Assembly (NCBI RefSeq): GCF_011806425.1
Contig: NZ_JAATOV010000001.1
Location: 310,001-374,000 of the forward strand
Length of the DNA: 64,000 nucleotides
Source of the DNA: Thalassospira lucentensis
GTDB lineage: Bacteria > Pseudomonadota > Alphaproteobacteria > Rhodospirillales > Thalassospiraceae
Direction of reading: 5' to 3'
The notes under the pieces: generated by a model
Database searches by the model: none
Seen by the model: the letters and a program-made list of their open reading frames with translations, nothing else
Told to the model about the DNA's origin: nothing
Translations under genes and position numbers: made by a program
In this document: positions 1 to 8,067 of the stretch, piece after piece
How the letters are laid out: each line of letters opens with the position of its first letter
Position numbering within the stretch: the stretch's first letter is position 1

Positions 1-1314
1 GGTCGGCTCGACCAAAAGCGCACCATGCACGACCAATGGGAAATACATCGTCATCGGGTGGAAACCCTCGTCAATGATTGCCTTGGCAAGATCAAGTGTC
101 GAAACACCGGTATCTTTCAGGAAACCATCGTCAAACAGGGCTTCGTGCATGCAATAGCCCGGATAGGCCACGCTAAGCTTGTCTTTCAAACGGGCCAACA
201 GATAGTTCGCATTAAGAACCGCATCGCCAGATGCCTGCCGCAAACCATCCGAACCGTGGCTTTTCATATAGGCCAGCGCGCGAATGAACATCCCCATCTG
301 ACCATGGAAACCTTTCAGACGACCAAACGGCTTGGTGCCGTCATTTTCGTCTGCGGTTTCGACCAAACGAAACCCATTCTCGGTGCGCACCACATAGGGG
401 ATCGGCGCGAACGGTGCCAAGGCATCGGAAAACACAACCGGCCCGGAACCCGGCCCACCACCGCCATGCGGCGTCGAGAAGGTTTTATGCAAGTTGATAT
501 GCATCGCATCAATGCCAAGATCCGCCGGGCGCACCCGACCAACAATGGCGTTGAAGTTCGCCCCATCGCAATAGAAATAGCCACCAGCTTCATGCACCAG
601 ATCGGCAATCTTGCGGACGTCACGCTCAAACAATCCGCAGGTATTGGGATTGGTCAACATGATCCCGGCCACATCATCGCCAAGCTTGGCTTCAAATGCG
701 GCCAAATCAACACGGCCATCTTCGGTTGCCGGGATTGAATCCACGGTAAAGCCACAGGCCGCCGCCGTTGCCGGGTTGGTGCCATGTGCTGATTCCGGCA
801 CCAAAACGCGACGACGGTTTTCACCGCGTGCATCAAGGGCCGCACGAATGGCCATCATGCCGCAAAGTTCGCCCTGCGCACCAGCCGCCGGTGACATGGC
901 AACCGCGGGCATGCCGGTCAGAACCAGCAACCAATGCGCACATTGATCCATCAGCTCAAGCGCACCCTGAACCGTGCTTTCCGGCTGCATCGGGTGCAGA
1001 TCAGAAAGACCGGGCAGACGGGCAACTTTTTCGTTGATGCGCGGGTTATGCTTCATCGTGCATGACCCAAGCGGGAAGAACCCGGAATCAATGCCGAAAT
1101 TCTTCTGTGACAAACGGGTAAAGTGGCGCACTACTTGTGGTTCCGAAAGCCCCGGAAGACCAACATCGCTGTCACGGTCCAAACCGCCAAGACGCGATTT
1201 GGTTCCTTTGGGCTCAGGCAAATCAACGCCGGTACGGCCCGCTTGGCCCTGTTCAAAAATCAGTTTTTCTTCAAGAACAAGTCCACGGTTACCGGTATGG
1301 GTTGTGAAGGTCAT
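1..1314 (-). CDS. gcvPB: Glycine dehydrogenase (decarboxylating) subunit 2, 3' end missing
   Basis: This is the C-terminal half of the split P-protein of the glycine cleavage system. It decarboxylates glycine with pyridoxal phosphate and passes the aminomethyl group to lipoyl-GcvH. The visible 438 codons stay open to the left edge, so the gene is cut by the window and its last part lies outside. The PLP-binding lysine is K277 in the context HINLHKTF, followed by a glycine-rich [12 protein letters not shown] run, both typical of GcvPB. The ATG at 1312-1314 overlaps the gcvPA stop by four bases (ATGA), which indicates translational coupling. It is the fourth gene of the operon controlled by the riboswitch at 4278-4492. 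Confidence 0.96.
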   Translation of the reverse strand, partial: MTFTTHTGNRGLVLEEKLIFEQGQAGRTGVDLPEPKGTKSRLGGLDRDSDVGLPGLSEPQVVRHFTRLSQKNFGIDSGFFPLGSCTMKHNPRINEKVARLPGLSDLHPMQPESTVQGALELMDQCAHWLLVLTGMPAVAMSPAAGAQGELCGMMAIRAALDARGENRRRVLVPESAHGTNPATAAACGFTVDSIPATEDGRVDLAAFEAKLGDDVAGIMLTNPNTCGLFERDVRKIADLVHEAGGYFYCDGANFNAIVGRVRPADLGIDAMHINLHKTFSTPHGGGGPGSGPVVFSDALAPFAPIPYVVRTENGFRLVETADENDGTKPFGRLKGFHGQMGMFIRALAYMKSHGSDGLRQASGDAVLNANYLLARLKDKLSVAYPGYCMHEALFDDGFLKDTGVSTLDLAKAIIDEGFHPMTMYFPLVVHGALLVEPT

Positions 1315-2666
1315 GCCAGCGCCTCCTTCAATGCGTCCGCTAGGGCCGCGATGTCGTCATCGGTATTGGTTTCGGTCACCGCCACCAAAAGGTAATTGTC
1401 CAGATCAGAACGGTTCGGATACAGACGCGACAATGGAACGCCACCAAGAACATTCTTGGCAACAAGCGTTTCAACGACTTCGGCCGCTGGCTTGGAAAGC
1501 TTCACGGTAAATTCGTTAAAGAAGCTGTCATTGACCACAGTAACACCCGGCACAGCATCCAACGCATCGGCAGCCTTACAGGCGTTTTCATGGTTCAATG
1601 TGGCCAAACGGCGATACCCATCTTCGCCAAGCAGGCTCATATGCACCGTAAAGGCCAGCGAACACAGACCCGAGTTGGTACAAATGTTCGAAGTCGCCTT
1701 CTCGCGGCGGATATGCTGCTCACGCGTCGAAAGGGTCAGAACAAAACCGCGCTTACCATCCTGATCGACGGTTTCACCACACAGACGACCGGGCATCTGA
1801 CGCACCAGTTTCTGGGTCGTGGCAAACAGACCAACATACGGCCCGCCATAGTTCAGCGCATTACCGATCGACTGGCCTTCGCCACAGACGATGTCAGCAC
1901 CAAAGCTGCCCGGCGATTTGATCGCGCCAAAGGCAACCGCCTCGGTAAAGACAACGACCAAAAGCGCGCCCTTTGCGTGGCAAACTTCGGCAAGCTTGGT
2001 GTGATCCTGCACGCGCCCGAATACGTCGGGGTACTGAACCACAACACATGCGGTCTGATCATCAATCAGATCGTCAAGTTCTTCGACCGTTGCCTGCTGT
2101 TCTGGATTGCCATCGCGTCCGGCAACTTCGGTGTCGCTATACTGGCAATAGGTTTCGGTCACTTCGCGGTAATGCGGATGCACACCACCGGACAGAACTG
2201 CCTTTTTACGACGGGTCGCACGGCACGCCATCAATACGGCTTCGGCACAGGATGTCGCACCATCCCACATGGATGCGTTGGCCACATCCATACCGGTGAT
2301 CGACGCAACCTGTGTCTGGAACTCGAACAAATACTGCAAGGTGCCTTGCGCGATTTCCGGCTGATACGGCGTATAAGCCGTCAGGAACTCACCGCGCTGG
2401 ATCACGTAATCGACTGTCGCCGGAACATGGTGGCGATAGGCCCCTGCACCTAGGAAACTCGGCACGCTTGATGCACCGGTGTTTTTGGCTGCAAGCGCCA
2501 TCATGTCGCGTTCGACCTGCATTTCACCAAGATGGCTTGGCAGATCAACCGGGGCATCCAACAACGCACCGTCTGGAACGTCACTGTAAAGTTCTTCGAC
2601 CGACGACGCCCCGATGGTTTCAAGCATCGACGCGCGATCAGCGCTGGTTAACGGAAGATAACGCAT
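1311..2666 (-). CDS. gcvPA: Glycine dehydrogenase (decarboxylating) subunit 1
   Basis: This is the N-terminal half of the split P-protein, which forms a heterotetramer with GcvPB. At 451 residues it has the normal length for the split form found in Bacillus and many alphaproteobacteria. It opens with [19 protein letters not shown], a typical GcvPA beginning, and contains the conserved [15 protein letters not shown] region near residue 70. The start lies two bases after the gcvH stop, and the stop overlaps the gcvPB start. The gene has no internal lysine for PLP, as expected, because the cofactor is carried by the partner subunit. Confidence 0.97.
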   Translation of the reverse strand: MRYLPLTSADRASMLETIGASSVEELYSDVPDGALLDAPVDLPSHLGEMQVERDMMALAAKNTGASSVPSFLGAGAYRHHVPATVDYVIQRGEFLTAYTPYQPEIAQGTLQYLFEFQTQVASITGMDVANASMWDGATSCAEAVLMACRATRRKKAVLSGGVHPHYREVTETYCQYSDTEVAGRDGNPEQQATVEELDDLIDDQTACVVVQYPDVFGRVQDHTKLAEVCHAKGALLVVVFTEAVAFGAIKSPGSFGADIVCGEGQSIGNALNYGGPYVGLFATTQKLVRQMPGRLCGETVDQDGKRGFVLTLSTREQHIRREKATSNICTNSGLCSLAFTVHMSLLGEDGYRRLATLNHENACKAADALDAVPGVTVVNDSFFNEFTVKLSKPAAEVVETLVAKNVLGGVPLSRLYPNRSDLDNYLLVAVTETNTDDDIAALADALKEALA

Positions 2667-2668
2667 GC

Positions 2669-3040
2669 TTAAAGGCCTTCGACGAAGTCGTTATAAGCAG
2701 CTTCATCCATCAGCTCATCAAGCTGGGACTCATCGGTCAGCGTCATTCTAAAGAACCAGCCGTCCGTTTCCGGGGCTTCGTTCACCAATGCCGGGTTATC
2801 ATCAAGGTCTTCGTTAACTTCAACGATCTCGCCATCAAGCGGGGCATAAACGTCGCTGGCGGCTTTAACGGATTCAACAACGGCTGCATCGCCGTCCTTG
2901 GTCAGTTTTTTACCAACTTCTGGCAGTTCAACGTAAACGATATCGCCCAGTGACTGCTGTGCGTAATCGGTAATGCCAACGGTCGCGATGCCGTCTTCAA
3001 GTTCAATCCACTCATGTTCCTGCGAGAATTTTTTAGCCAT
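2669..3040 (-). CDS. gcvH: Glycine cleavage system H protein
   Basis: GcvH is the small lipoyl carrier that shuttles the aminomethyl intermediate between the P and T proteins in the cytoplasm. The protein has 123 residues, close to the usual 125-130. The lipoylation site is K59 in ESVKAASD, and the flanking barrel motif [14 protein letters not shown] is intact. The gene sits between gcvT (73 bases upstream) and gcvPA (2 bases downstream), in the usual T-H-P order. No separate promoter is evident in the gcvT-gcvH gap. Confidence 0.98.
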   Translation of the reverse strand: MAKKFSQEHEWIELEDGIATVGITDYAQQSLGDIVYVELPEVGKKLTKDGDAAVVESVKAASDVYAPLDGEIVEVNEDLDDNPALVNEAPETDGWFFRMTLTDESQLDELMDEAAYNDFVEGL

Positions 3041-3113
3041 TGTATTTCGTCCCTGTTGATCGATTGTCTGCCAACGCGGCGATCAGCCGCACATTCAAGA
3101 AAGTTTTCTGCAC

Positions 3114-4226
3114 TTAGCCGCGGAAATAACGGTGCGGTGCAAACGGAAGTTCAACGATTTCTGCCGGGCGGGCCTTGCCACGCACCATAAGATCGACCTT
3201 GGTACCCGGTGCGGCAAATTCAATTGCCACATAGCCCATCGCAATCGGGCCATCGACGGTCGGTCCAAATCCACCACTGGTGATTTCGCCGATTTCTTCG
3301 CCGTCGCTGTTTAAGATCGCGGTGTGTTCACGTGCCGGTGCCTTGCCTTCGGGCTTGATGCCAACACGTTTGATGTCCGCACCATTTTCCAGCTGATCCA
3401 AAATCACATCAGCGCCCTTAAATCCGCCTTCGGCACGGCGACGCTTATTGATGATCCAGTTCAGATCGCCTTCAACCGGGGTGGTGGTGTCGTTAATGTC
3501 ATTACCATACAGGCAAAGCCCCGCCTCAAGACGCAGCGAATCACGCGCGCCAAGGCCGATGGCCTCAACCTCGTCTTCCGCCAAAAGCTTGCGCGCCAAT
3601 TCTTCGGCACGGTCATTGGGCACGGAAATCTCATATCCGTCTTCGCCAGTATAACCCGACCGCGTGACAAAGCACGGAATGCCCGCAATATCCAACTCGG
3701 CAAAGCTCATGAATTTAAGGTCTGCGACCGCCGCGGCAAAGCGTGCCAAAACATTGGCGGCCTCTGGACCCTGCAACGCCATCAGCGCGCGGTCATTGAT
3801 TTCTTCAAGGTTCACACCATCCCCAAGATTGGCGCGCATATGGACAATATCATCATCCTTGCAGGCCGCATTGATCACCAAAAACAGGCTTTCGCCCGCA
3901 TTGGTGATCATAAGATCATCAAGAATGGTGCCGTCATCACTGGTAAAGGTGGAATAACGTGTGCGACCGGGTTTAAGGATCGCGATATCACCAGGCACAA
4001 GCTTTTCAAGCTCCGCGACGCGGTTTTCACCGGTCAGGCGGACCTGGCCCATATGTGAAACGTCAAAAAGTCCGGCTTTGGCGCGGGTATGAAGATGCTC
4101 GGCCTTAACACCCAACGGGTATTGAACCGGCATGTCATAGCCAGCGAACGGCACCATTTTGGCACCAAGTTCTACATGCAGGTCATGAAGGGCAGTTTTA
4201 AGCAGTACGGTCTCTTGATCCGCCAT
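3114..4226 (-). CDS. gcvT: Glycine cleavage system T protein (aminomethyltransferase)
   Basis: GcvT releases ammonia from the aminomethyl-lipoyl arm of GcvH and transfers the one-carbon unit to tetrahydrofolate. The protein has 370 residues. It opens with LLKTALHDLHVELGAKMVPF, shows the FDVSHMGQ motif early on, and has the KRVGI and FGPTVDGPIAMGYV segments of the C-terminal barrel. An in-frame start 54 bases upstream exists, but the ATG at 4224-4226 is preferred because GGGAG lies a few bases before it and family homology begins there. It is the first gene of the gcv operon, about 50 bases downstream of the riboswitch. Confidence 0.97.
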   Translation of the reverse strand: MADQETVLLKTALHDLHVELGAKMVPFAGYDMPVQYPLGVKAEHLHTRAKAGLFDVSHMGQVRLTGENRVAELEKLVPGDIAILKPGRTRYSTFTSDDGTILDDLMITNAGESLFLVINAACKDDDIVHMRANLGDGVNLEEINDRALMALQGPEAANVLARFAAAVADLKFMSFAELDIAGIPCFVTRSGYTGEDGYEISVPNDRAEELARKLLAEDEVEAIGLGARDSLRLEAGLCLYGNDINDTTTPVEGDLNWIINKRRRAEGGFKGADVILDQLENGADIKRVGIKPEGKAPAREHTAILNSDGEEIGEITSGGFGPTVDGPIAMGYVAIEFAAPGTKVDLMVRGKARPAEIVELPFAPHRYFRG

Positions 4227-4277
4227 TAAGGTCTCCCGGACAGTCGTTGTGAAACATAGCCGACCAATGGCCAACCA

Positions 4278-4492
4278 CATCCCCCTCTGTCTTGGAGCCT
4301 GAAAGAATCACAGCCGATTTAACGGATCGGTCTGCTTACATCTTCGGCGAGACAAGCATCTTTAAGATGCCGCCTACTTTCCAGAGTCCCATCTCCCCGC
4401 GGTCCGTTTGCCTGAGAGTTTCCGGGGTGGTTGCTCCTTCGGCGTCCGCGTGATCTGTCTAAGACCGTGGCACTCTCCCACGGGGATCAATT
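4278..4492 (-). promoter_or_regulatory. Tandem glycine riboswitch
   Basis: Read on the minus strand, the gcvT leader carries two successive glycine-aptamer signatures. The first has GGGAGAG, then CGCCGAAGGAGCAA, then CTCTCAGGCAAACGGACCG (about 4486-4395). The second begins at CTCTGGAAAG and has a CGCCGAAG core, then CTTTCAGGCTCCAAGACAG and AGGGGG (about 4386-4280). These blocks are the conserved parts of tandem glycine riboswitches, which usually turn on gcv operons when glycine is abundant. The remaining stretch of about 50 bases to the ATG would be the expression platform; I see no strong U-tract terminator there, so control of translation initiation seems likelier. Confidence 0.92.
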
Positions 4493-4503
4493 GGGTATGC
4501 GTT

Positions 4504-4532
4504 CTTATACGGATTTACCCCCAACCCGACCA
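4504..4532 (-). promoter_or_regulatory. Candidate promoter of the gcv operon
   Basis: On the minus strand a good -10 hexamer TATAAG (4504-4509) lies 17 bases after a poor -35 element TGGTCG (4527-4532). Transcription would begin near 4497, almost exactly at the 5' edge of the glycine riboswitch. That placement is the main support; the -35 matches the consensus at only three positions. Confidence 0.45.
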
Positions 4533-4580
4533 GCCCCTAATTTCGGGCAATCAGGATGGGGCATATTCAACCCTGACGGG

Positions 4581-5135
4581 TTATTCTGAACCGAAACGAC
4601 GGTTATATTCAAGCTGATCAGCACTCAGCTGGAAGCCCATATAAATTTCGAAATCAGGTCCCGCCCAAACATCGGCCAGCGGCACGTTCAACGTCACCTG
4701 CTCATCGCGGTAACGTGCAAGATTAAGGTTTTCGGGGAACGGCATGTTCACATCAAAAACCGATTTCTCGACGAAATTGCCATCGGGATCACGCAACGCC
4801 ACGAAATACTTAAAGCTTGCCGAACGATTTTGCGCCGCTGGGCCAAGCTCGCCAGTAATCACCGGGCTGATGATCACGTTCAGCACACCATCATCAAGAT
4901 CATAGCCGCAATCACCGTCATAGCCATTCAGCTCGGCTTCAAACACAACGTCGGTCAAATCCTTGCCGGTCCCGTTAAACTGGACCAACTTTGCCGTATC
5001 CTTTGGAAGATACGCCGCCGGACACGCCGGAACTGGTGCTTCTTCGAACGGATTTGTCCCGCACGCGGCCAAAAGCCCACCAAGAGACACCATTCCAAAT
5101 GCACATACGCGCCGCAATCCGTTACCGATCGTCAT
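4581..5135 (-). CDS. Predicted lipoprotein of unknown function
   Basis: I do not recognise a family. The 184-residue product has a lipoprotein signal peptide: a positively charged start, a hydrophobic stretch and a lipobox LAAC with the lipidated cysteine at C25, followed by GTNPFEE. No aspartate follows the cysteine, so the outer membrane is the likely destination. The mature part has a CPAAYLPKDT motif, paired cysteines in YDGDCGYD, and an alternating pattern suggesting a beta-sandwich with text such as VTLNVPLADVW. It lies upstream of the gcv leader on the same strand and diverges from ispH across 267 bases. A role in envelope assembly is only a guess. Confidence 0.85.
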   Translation of the reverse strand: MTIGNGLRRVCAFGMVSLGGLLAACGTNPFEEAPVPACPAAYLPKDTAKLVQFNGTGKDLTDVVFEAELNGYDGDCGYDLDDGVLNVIISPVITGELGPAAQNRSASFKYFVALRDPDGNFVEKSVFDVNMPFPENLNLARYRDEQVTLNVPLADVWAGPDFEIYMGFQLSADQLEYNRRFGSE

Positions 5136-5402
5136 CCAAGCCTCTATTATAGCGTTTGTTTCGTGACCTTCCCCGGTTCGGGCCCAATTGATGGGTGGTC
5201 CGCGCGCAGTCTATTCTTTCGCTTCAAGACACACAACCCGCTTCAAATGTCCGCAATCAAAGAATACCTCAAACCACCGCAGCCAACCCACCACGTCAAT
5301 CGTTGCTCAGACATTGCACAGCACGATCAGGCGGGTTATGTAACGGGGGCATAGAAACAACTGCGCTTGTCGTATCAGCGCCTCTAAAACCCGGACAGTA
5401 TC

Positions 5403-6350
5403 ATGCCAGACAAAGCCGAACTTCGGATCGTTCTTGCCAACCCGCGCGGCTTCTGCGCCGGCGTTGACCGTGCGATTGAAATTGTGGAAAAGGCGCTCGA
5501 AAAATATGGCGCGCCCGTCTATGTCCGACACGAAATCGTCCATAATAAATTCGTCGTCGACCGCCTGCGCGATATGGGGGCAGTGTTCGTTGATGAACTT
5601 GATGCGGTGCCTGACGGCGTTCCGGTAATCTTTTCCGCGCACGGGGTGCCAAAATCCGTCCCCGAAGCCGCCGAAAGCCGCAATCTGCAATATCTTGATG
5701 CGACCTGCCCGCTGGTATCGAAAGTCCATCGGGGGGCGGAACGTCATCACGCCGATGGCAAGCATATCCTTTTGATCGGTCACGCCGGCCACCCCGAAGT
5801 CATCGGGACGATGGGCCAATTGCCGCCCGGCAGCATGACCTTGATCGAAACCGAAGAAGACGCCGAAAAGCTGGAATACGACCATCCGGAAAATCTTGCT
5901 TTTGTGACGCAAACGACCTTGTCGCTCGACGATACCGCCAAAATTATTGAAATTCTTCAGCGGCGCTTCCCAAGCATTTCGGTGCCGAAAAAAGAAGACA
6001 TTTGCTATGCGACCACCAATCGCCAGCACGCGGTCAAACTGATTGCCGAGCAAACCGACGCCATCCTTGTTCTGGGCGCGCCGAACTCGTCAAACTCCAA
6101 CCGCTTGGTTGAGGTCGCCAAACGCGAAGGATGCCTTAAATCGGTGCTGGTTGAACGGGCCAAGGACATTGATTGGTCGACCCTTGAAGGCATCAAATCG
6201 CTTGGCATTACCGCCGGTGCATCCGCGCCAGAAGTTCTGGTCGAAGAAGTCATTGATGCCTGTCGTGAACGTTACAATGTCACGGTTGAAACCATCACAT
6301 TGACCGACGAAAATGTGACGTTCAAACTGCCCCGTCAGTTGGCAAGCTAA
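5403..6350 (+). CDS. ispH: 4-hydroxy-3-methylbut-2-enyl diphosphate reductase
   Basis: IspH (LytB) is the last enzyme of the MEP isoprenoid pathway. It reduces HMBPP to IPP and DMAPP using an iron-sulfur cluster. The three cluster cysteines are C18 (GFCAGV), C102 ([11 protein letters not shown]) and C201 ([10 protein letters not shown]), and the substrate-binding histidines and E132 (GHPEVIG) are present. Length is 315 residues, as in the family. The ribosome binding site before the ATG is weak. Thirty-eight bases separate it from thrB, and ispH-thrB-rnhA in this order is common in alphaproteobacteria. Confidence 0.98.
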   Translation: MPDKAELRIVLANPRGFCAGVDRAIEIVEKALEKYGAPVYVRHEIVHNKFVVDRLRDMGAVFVDELDAVPDGVPVIFSAHGVPKSVPEAAESRNLQYLDATCPLVSKVHRGAERHHADGKHILLIGHAGHPEVIGTMGQLPPGSMTLIETEEDAEKLEYDHPENLAFVTQTTLSLDDTAKIIEILQRRFPSISVPKKEDICYATTNRQHAVKLIAEQTDAILVLGAPNSSNSNRLVEVAKREGCLKSVLVERAKDIDWSTLEGIKSLGITAGASAPEVLVEEVIDACRERYNVTVETITLTDENVTFKLPRQLAS

Positions 6351-6388
6351 CCGGCATCAAAACCTAATTCAGGAATATAAAAGACCCA

Positions 6389-7357
6389 ATGGCCGTCTAT
6401 ACCGACGTTTCAGACGAAGATATCGCGCGTTTTGTTGCCGAATACGATATCGGTGATGTCGTGTCCTTTAAGGGCATCGCAGAAGGTGTGGAAAACACCA
6501 ACTTTCTGCTGCAAACGACCCAAGCCCCTTTTATCCTTACCCTTTATGAAAAGCGGGTAAATCCGGATGATTTGCCATTTTATCTGGGGCTGATGGATCA
6601 CCTGTCGGCCAGCGGGCTTAATTGCCCCACCCCGATCCACGGCAAAGACGGCGTTGCGCTGCGCCGCCTGTGCGGGCGTCCAGCCGCCATCACATCCTTC
6701 CTGCAAGGCATGTCGCCGCGCCGCATCCTGCCCCATCATTGTGCCGGGCTTGGCACCGCATTGGCACAGCTCCATACCGCCGGGCAAGACTTTGAAATGC
6801 ACCTGCCCAACGCGCTAAGTGTTAAGGGATGGCGCCCGCTATTTGAAAGCTGCCAGGAACATGCCGACGATGTCGAGCCGGGCTTGGGCAAAATGATCGC
6901 TGACGAGCTTGATTATCTTGAAGCCAACTGGCCGCATGACCTGCCAAAAGGCGTCATTCACGCCGACCTATTCCCCGACAATGTCTTTTTCTTCCCGGGC
7001 AAAGAAGATGTGTCGGGCCTGATTGATTTCTATTTCGCGTGTAATGATCTTTTGGCCTATGACATCGCAATTTGCATGAATGCATGGTGCTTTGAACCTG
7101 ACAGCAGCTTTAACGTCACCAAGGCGAAAAACCTGCTGTCACAGTATGGCAAGGTCCGCGCCCTGTCTGAGACCGAGCTTGCCGCCCTTCCGGTTCTGGC
7201 GCGTGGGGCCAGTTTGCGCTTTTTGCTGACCCGTCTTTATGACTGGGTCAACACGCCAAAGGACGCCTTGGTTACCCCCAAAAATCCGCGCGAATACATC
7301 ACCAAATTGCGTTTTCATCAACGGGTGAAAAACGCATCCGCCTATGGTTTAGATTAG
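6389..7357 (+). CDS. thrB: Homoserine kinase (aminoglycoside phosphotransferase-fold type)
   Basis: This enzyme phosphorylates homoserine with ATP on the way to threonine. It belongs to the APH/choline-kinase fold type of ThrB, not the GHMP type of E. coli. It opens with [20 protein letters not shown], carries the EGVENTNF motif near residue 32, the catalytic loop with H191, D193 and N198 ([11 protein letters not shown]) and the metal-binding D213 (GLIDFYFAC). The 322-residue length is normal. Alternative APH-fold kinases are less likely because the N-terminal motif is specific for ThrB. It probably shares a transcript with ispH and rnhA. Confidence 0.95.
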   Translation: MAVYTDVSDEDIARFVAEYDIGDVVSFKGIAEGVENTNFLLQTTQAPFILTLYEKRVNPDDLPFYLGLMDHLSASGLNCPTPIHGKDGVALRRLCGRPAAITSFLQGMSPRRILPHHCAGLGTALAQLHTAGQDFEMHLPNALSVKGWRPLFESCQEHADDVEPGLGKMIADELDYLEANWPHDLPKGVIHADLFPDNVFFFPGKEDVSGLIDFYFACNDLLAYDIAICMNAWCFEPDSSFNVTKAKNLLSQYGKVRALSETELAALPVLARGASLRFLLTRLYDWVNTPKDALVTPKNPREYITKLRFHQRVKNASAYGLD

Positions 7358-7385
7358 GGGCATTCCCCAACAAGGACGCGACGAC

Positions 7386-7835
7386 ATGACGACACAGCCA
7401 ACTGACGATAACCGCGTCGATATCTTCACCGACGGTGCCTGCAGCGGCAACCCCGGCCCCGGTGGTTGGGGGGCGATCCTGCGCTTTAAGGGTGTGGAAA
7501 AGGAACTGTCGGGGGGCGATCCCGAAACAACCAACAATCGCATGGAAATGATGGCCGCGATCAGTGCACTCGAAGCCCTGAAACGTCCGTGCATCATCAA
7601 TATCTATACCGACAGCAGCTATGTGCGCGACGGCATCACCAAATGGATTTTTGGCTGGCAAAAACGCGGCTGGAAAACCGCTGATAAAAAGCCGGTCAAA
7701 AATGTCGAACTTTGGAAACGGATGCTCGAAGCCCTAAAACCCCACCAAGTCGAATGGCACTGGGTCAAAGGTCACGCAGGTCATCCCGAAAACGAACGCT
7801 GCGATGAACTGGCCCGAATGGCTGTCCCGAAATAG
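7386..7835 (+). CDS. rnhA: Ribonuclease HI
   Basis: RNase HI cleaves the RNA strand of RNA-DNA hybrids and helps remove R-loops and Okazaki primers. The catalytic D-E-D-D set is complete: D16 ([16 protein letters not shown]), E54 (MEMMAAI), D76 (YTDSSYV) and D140 (NERCDELA). The protein has 149 residues and the basic handle region [21 protein letters not shown] found in the E. coli type. It starts 28 bases after thrB with AAGGA a little upstream, and is followed by an AT-rich gap with a weak terminator. Confidence 0.98.
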   Translation: MTTQPTDDNRVDIFTDGACSGNPGPGGWGAILRFKGVEKELSGGDPETTNNRMEMMAAISALEALKRPCIINIYTDSSYVRDGITKWIFGWQKRGWKTADKKPVKNVELWKRMLEALKPHQVEWHWVKGHAGHPENERCDELARMAVPK

Positions 7836-7883
7836 CGATAAATCATTATAATTTATAATAAATACTTGAAGATGAACGTCTTT

Positions 7884-7910
7884 GCCCCAAAATATGTGGG
7901 GCTTTAAGTC
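7884..7910 (+). terminator. Weak terminator-like hairpin after rnhA
   Basis: GCCCCA (7884-7889) pairs with TGGGGC (7897-7902) around a seven-base loop and is followed by TTTAAGTCTTT. The stem is short and the T-run is interrupted, so this is only a probable end for the ispH-thrB-rnhA transcript. Confidence 0.45.
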
Positions 7911-7981
7911 TTTAGACTGTATTATTTATAAGAAAAACAAAATCAAACTTGCGTTCCGACGAACTTCCGGGTTGAGTTAAC

Positions 7982-8020
7982 CTCGACGTTGGGGGGATTG
8001 GCCCCCATACAAAGGTCGAG
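7982..8020 (+). repeat. Nested inverted repeat in the leader of the GGDEF-EAL gene
   Basis: An outer arm CTCGAC (7982-7987) pairs with GTCGAG (8015-8020), and inside it TGGGGG pairs with CCCCCA around GATTGG. The structure lies just upstream of the AGGAG (8056-8060) and TTG start of the next gene, so it could form in the 5' untranslated RNA. It does not match the conserved cores of the known cyclic-di-GMP riboswitches. Confidence 0.5.
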
Positions 8021-8067
8021 TACGATACAGCTTGGCTCGTTGGAGATGGGTGCCTAGGAGAATACGC

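Noticed and set aside
7960-8060. Cyclic-di-GMP riboswitch before the GGDEF-EAL gene
   Set aside because: The known GEMM consensus stretches are absent, so only a structured leader is claimed.
8032-8067. TTG at 8032 as the start of the GGDEF-EAL gene
   Set aside because: No ribosome binding site before it, whereas the TTG at 8068 has AGGAG seven bases upstream.
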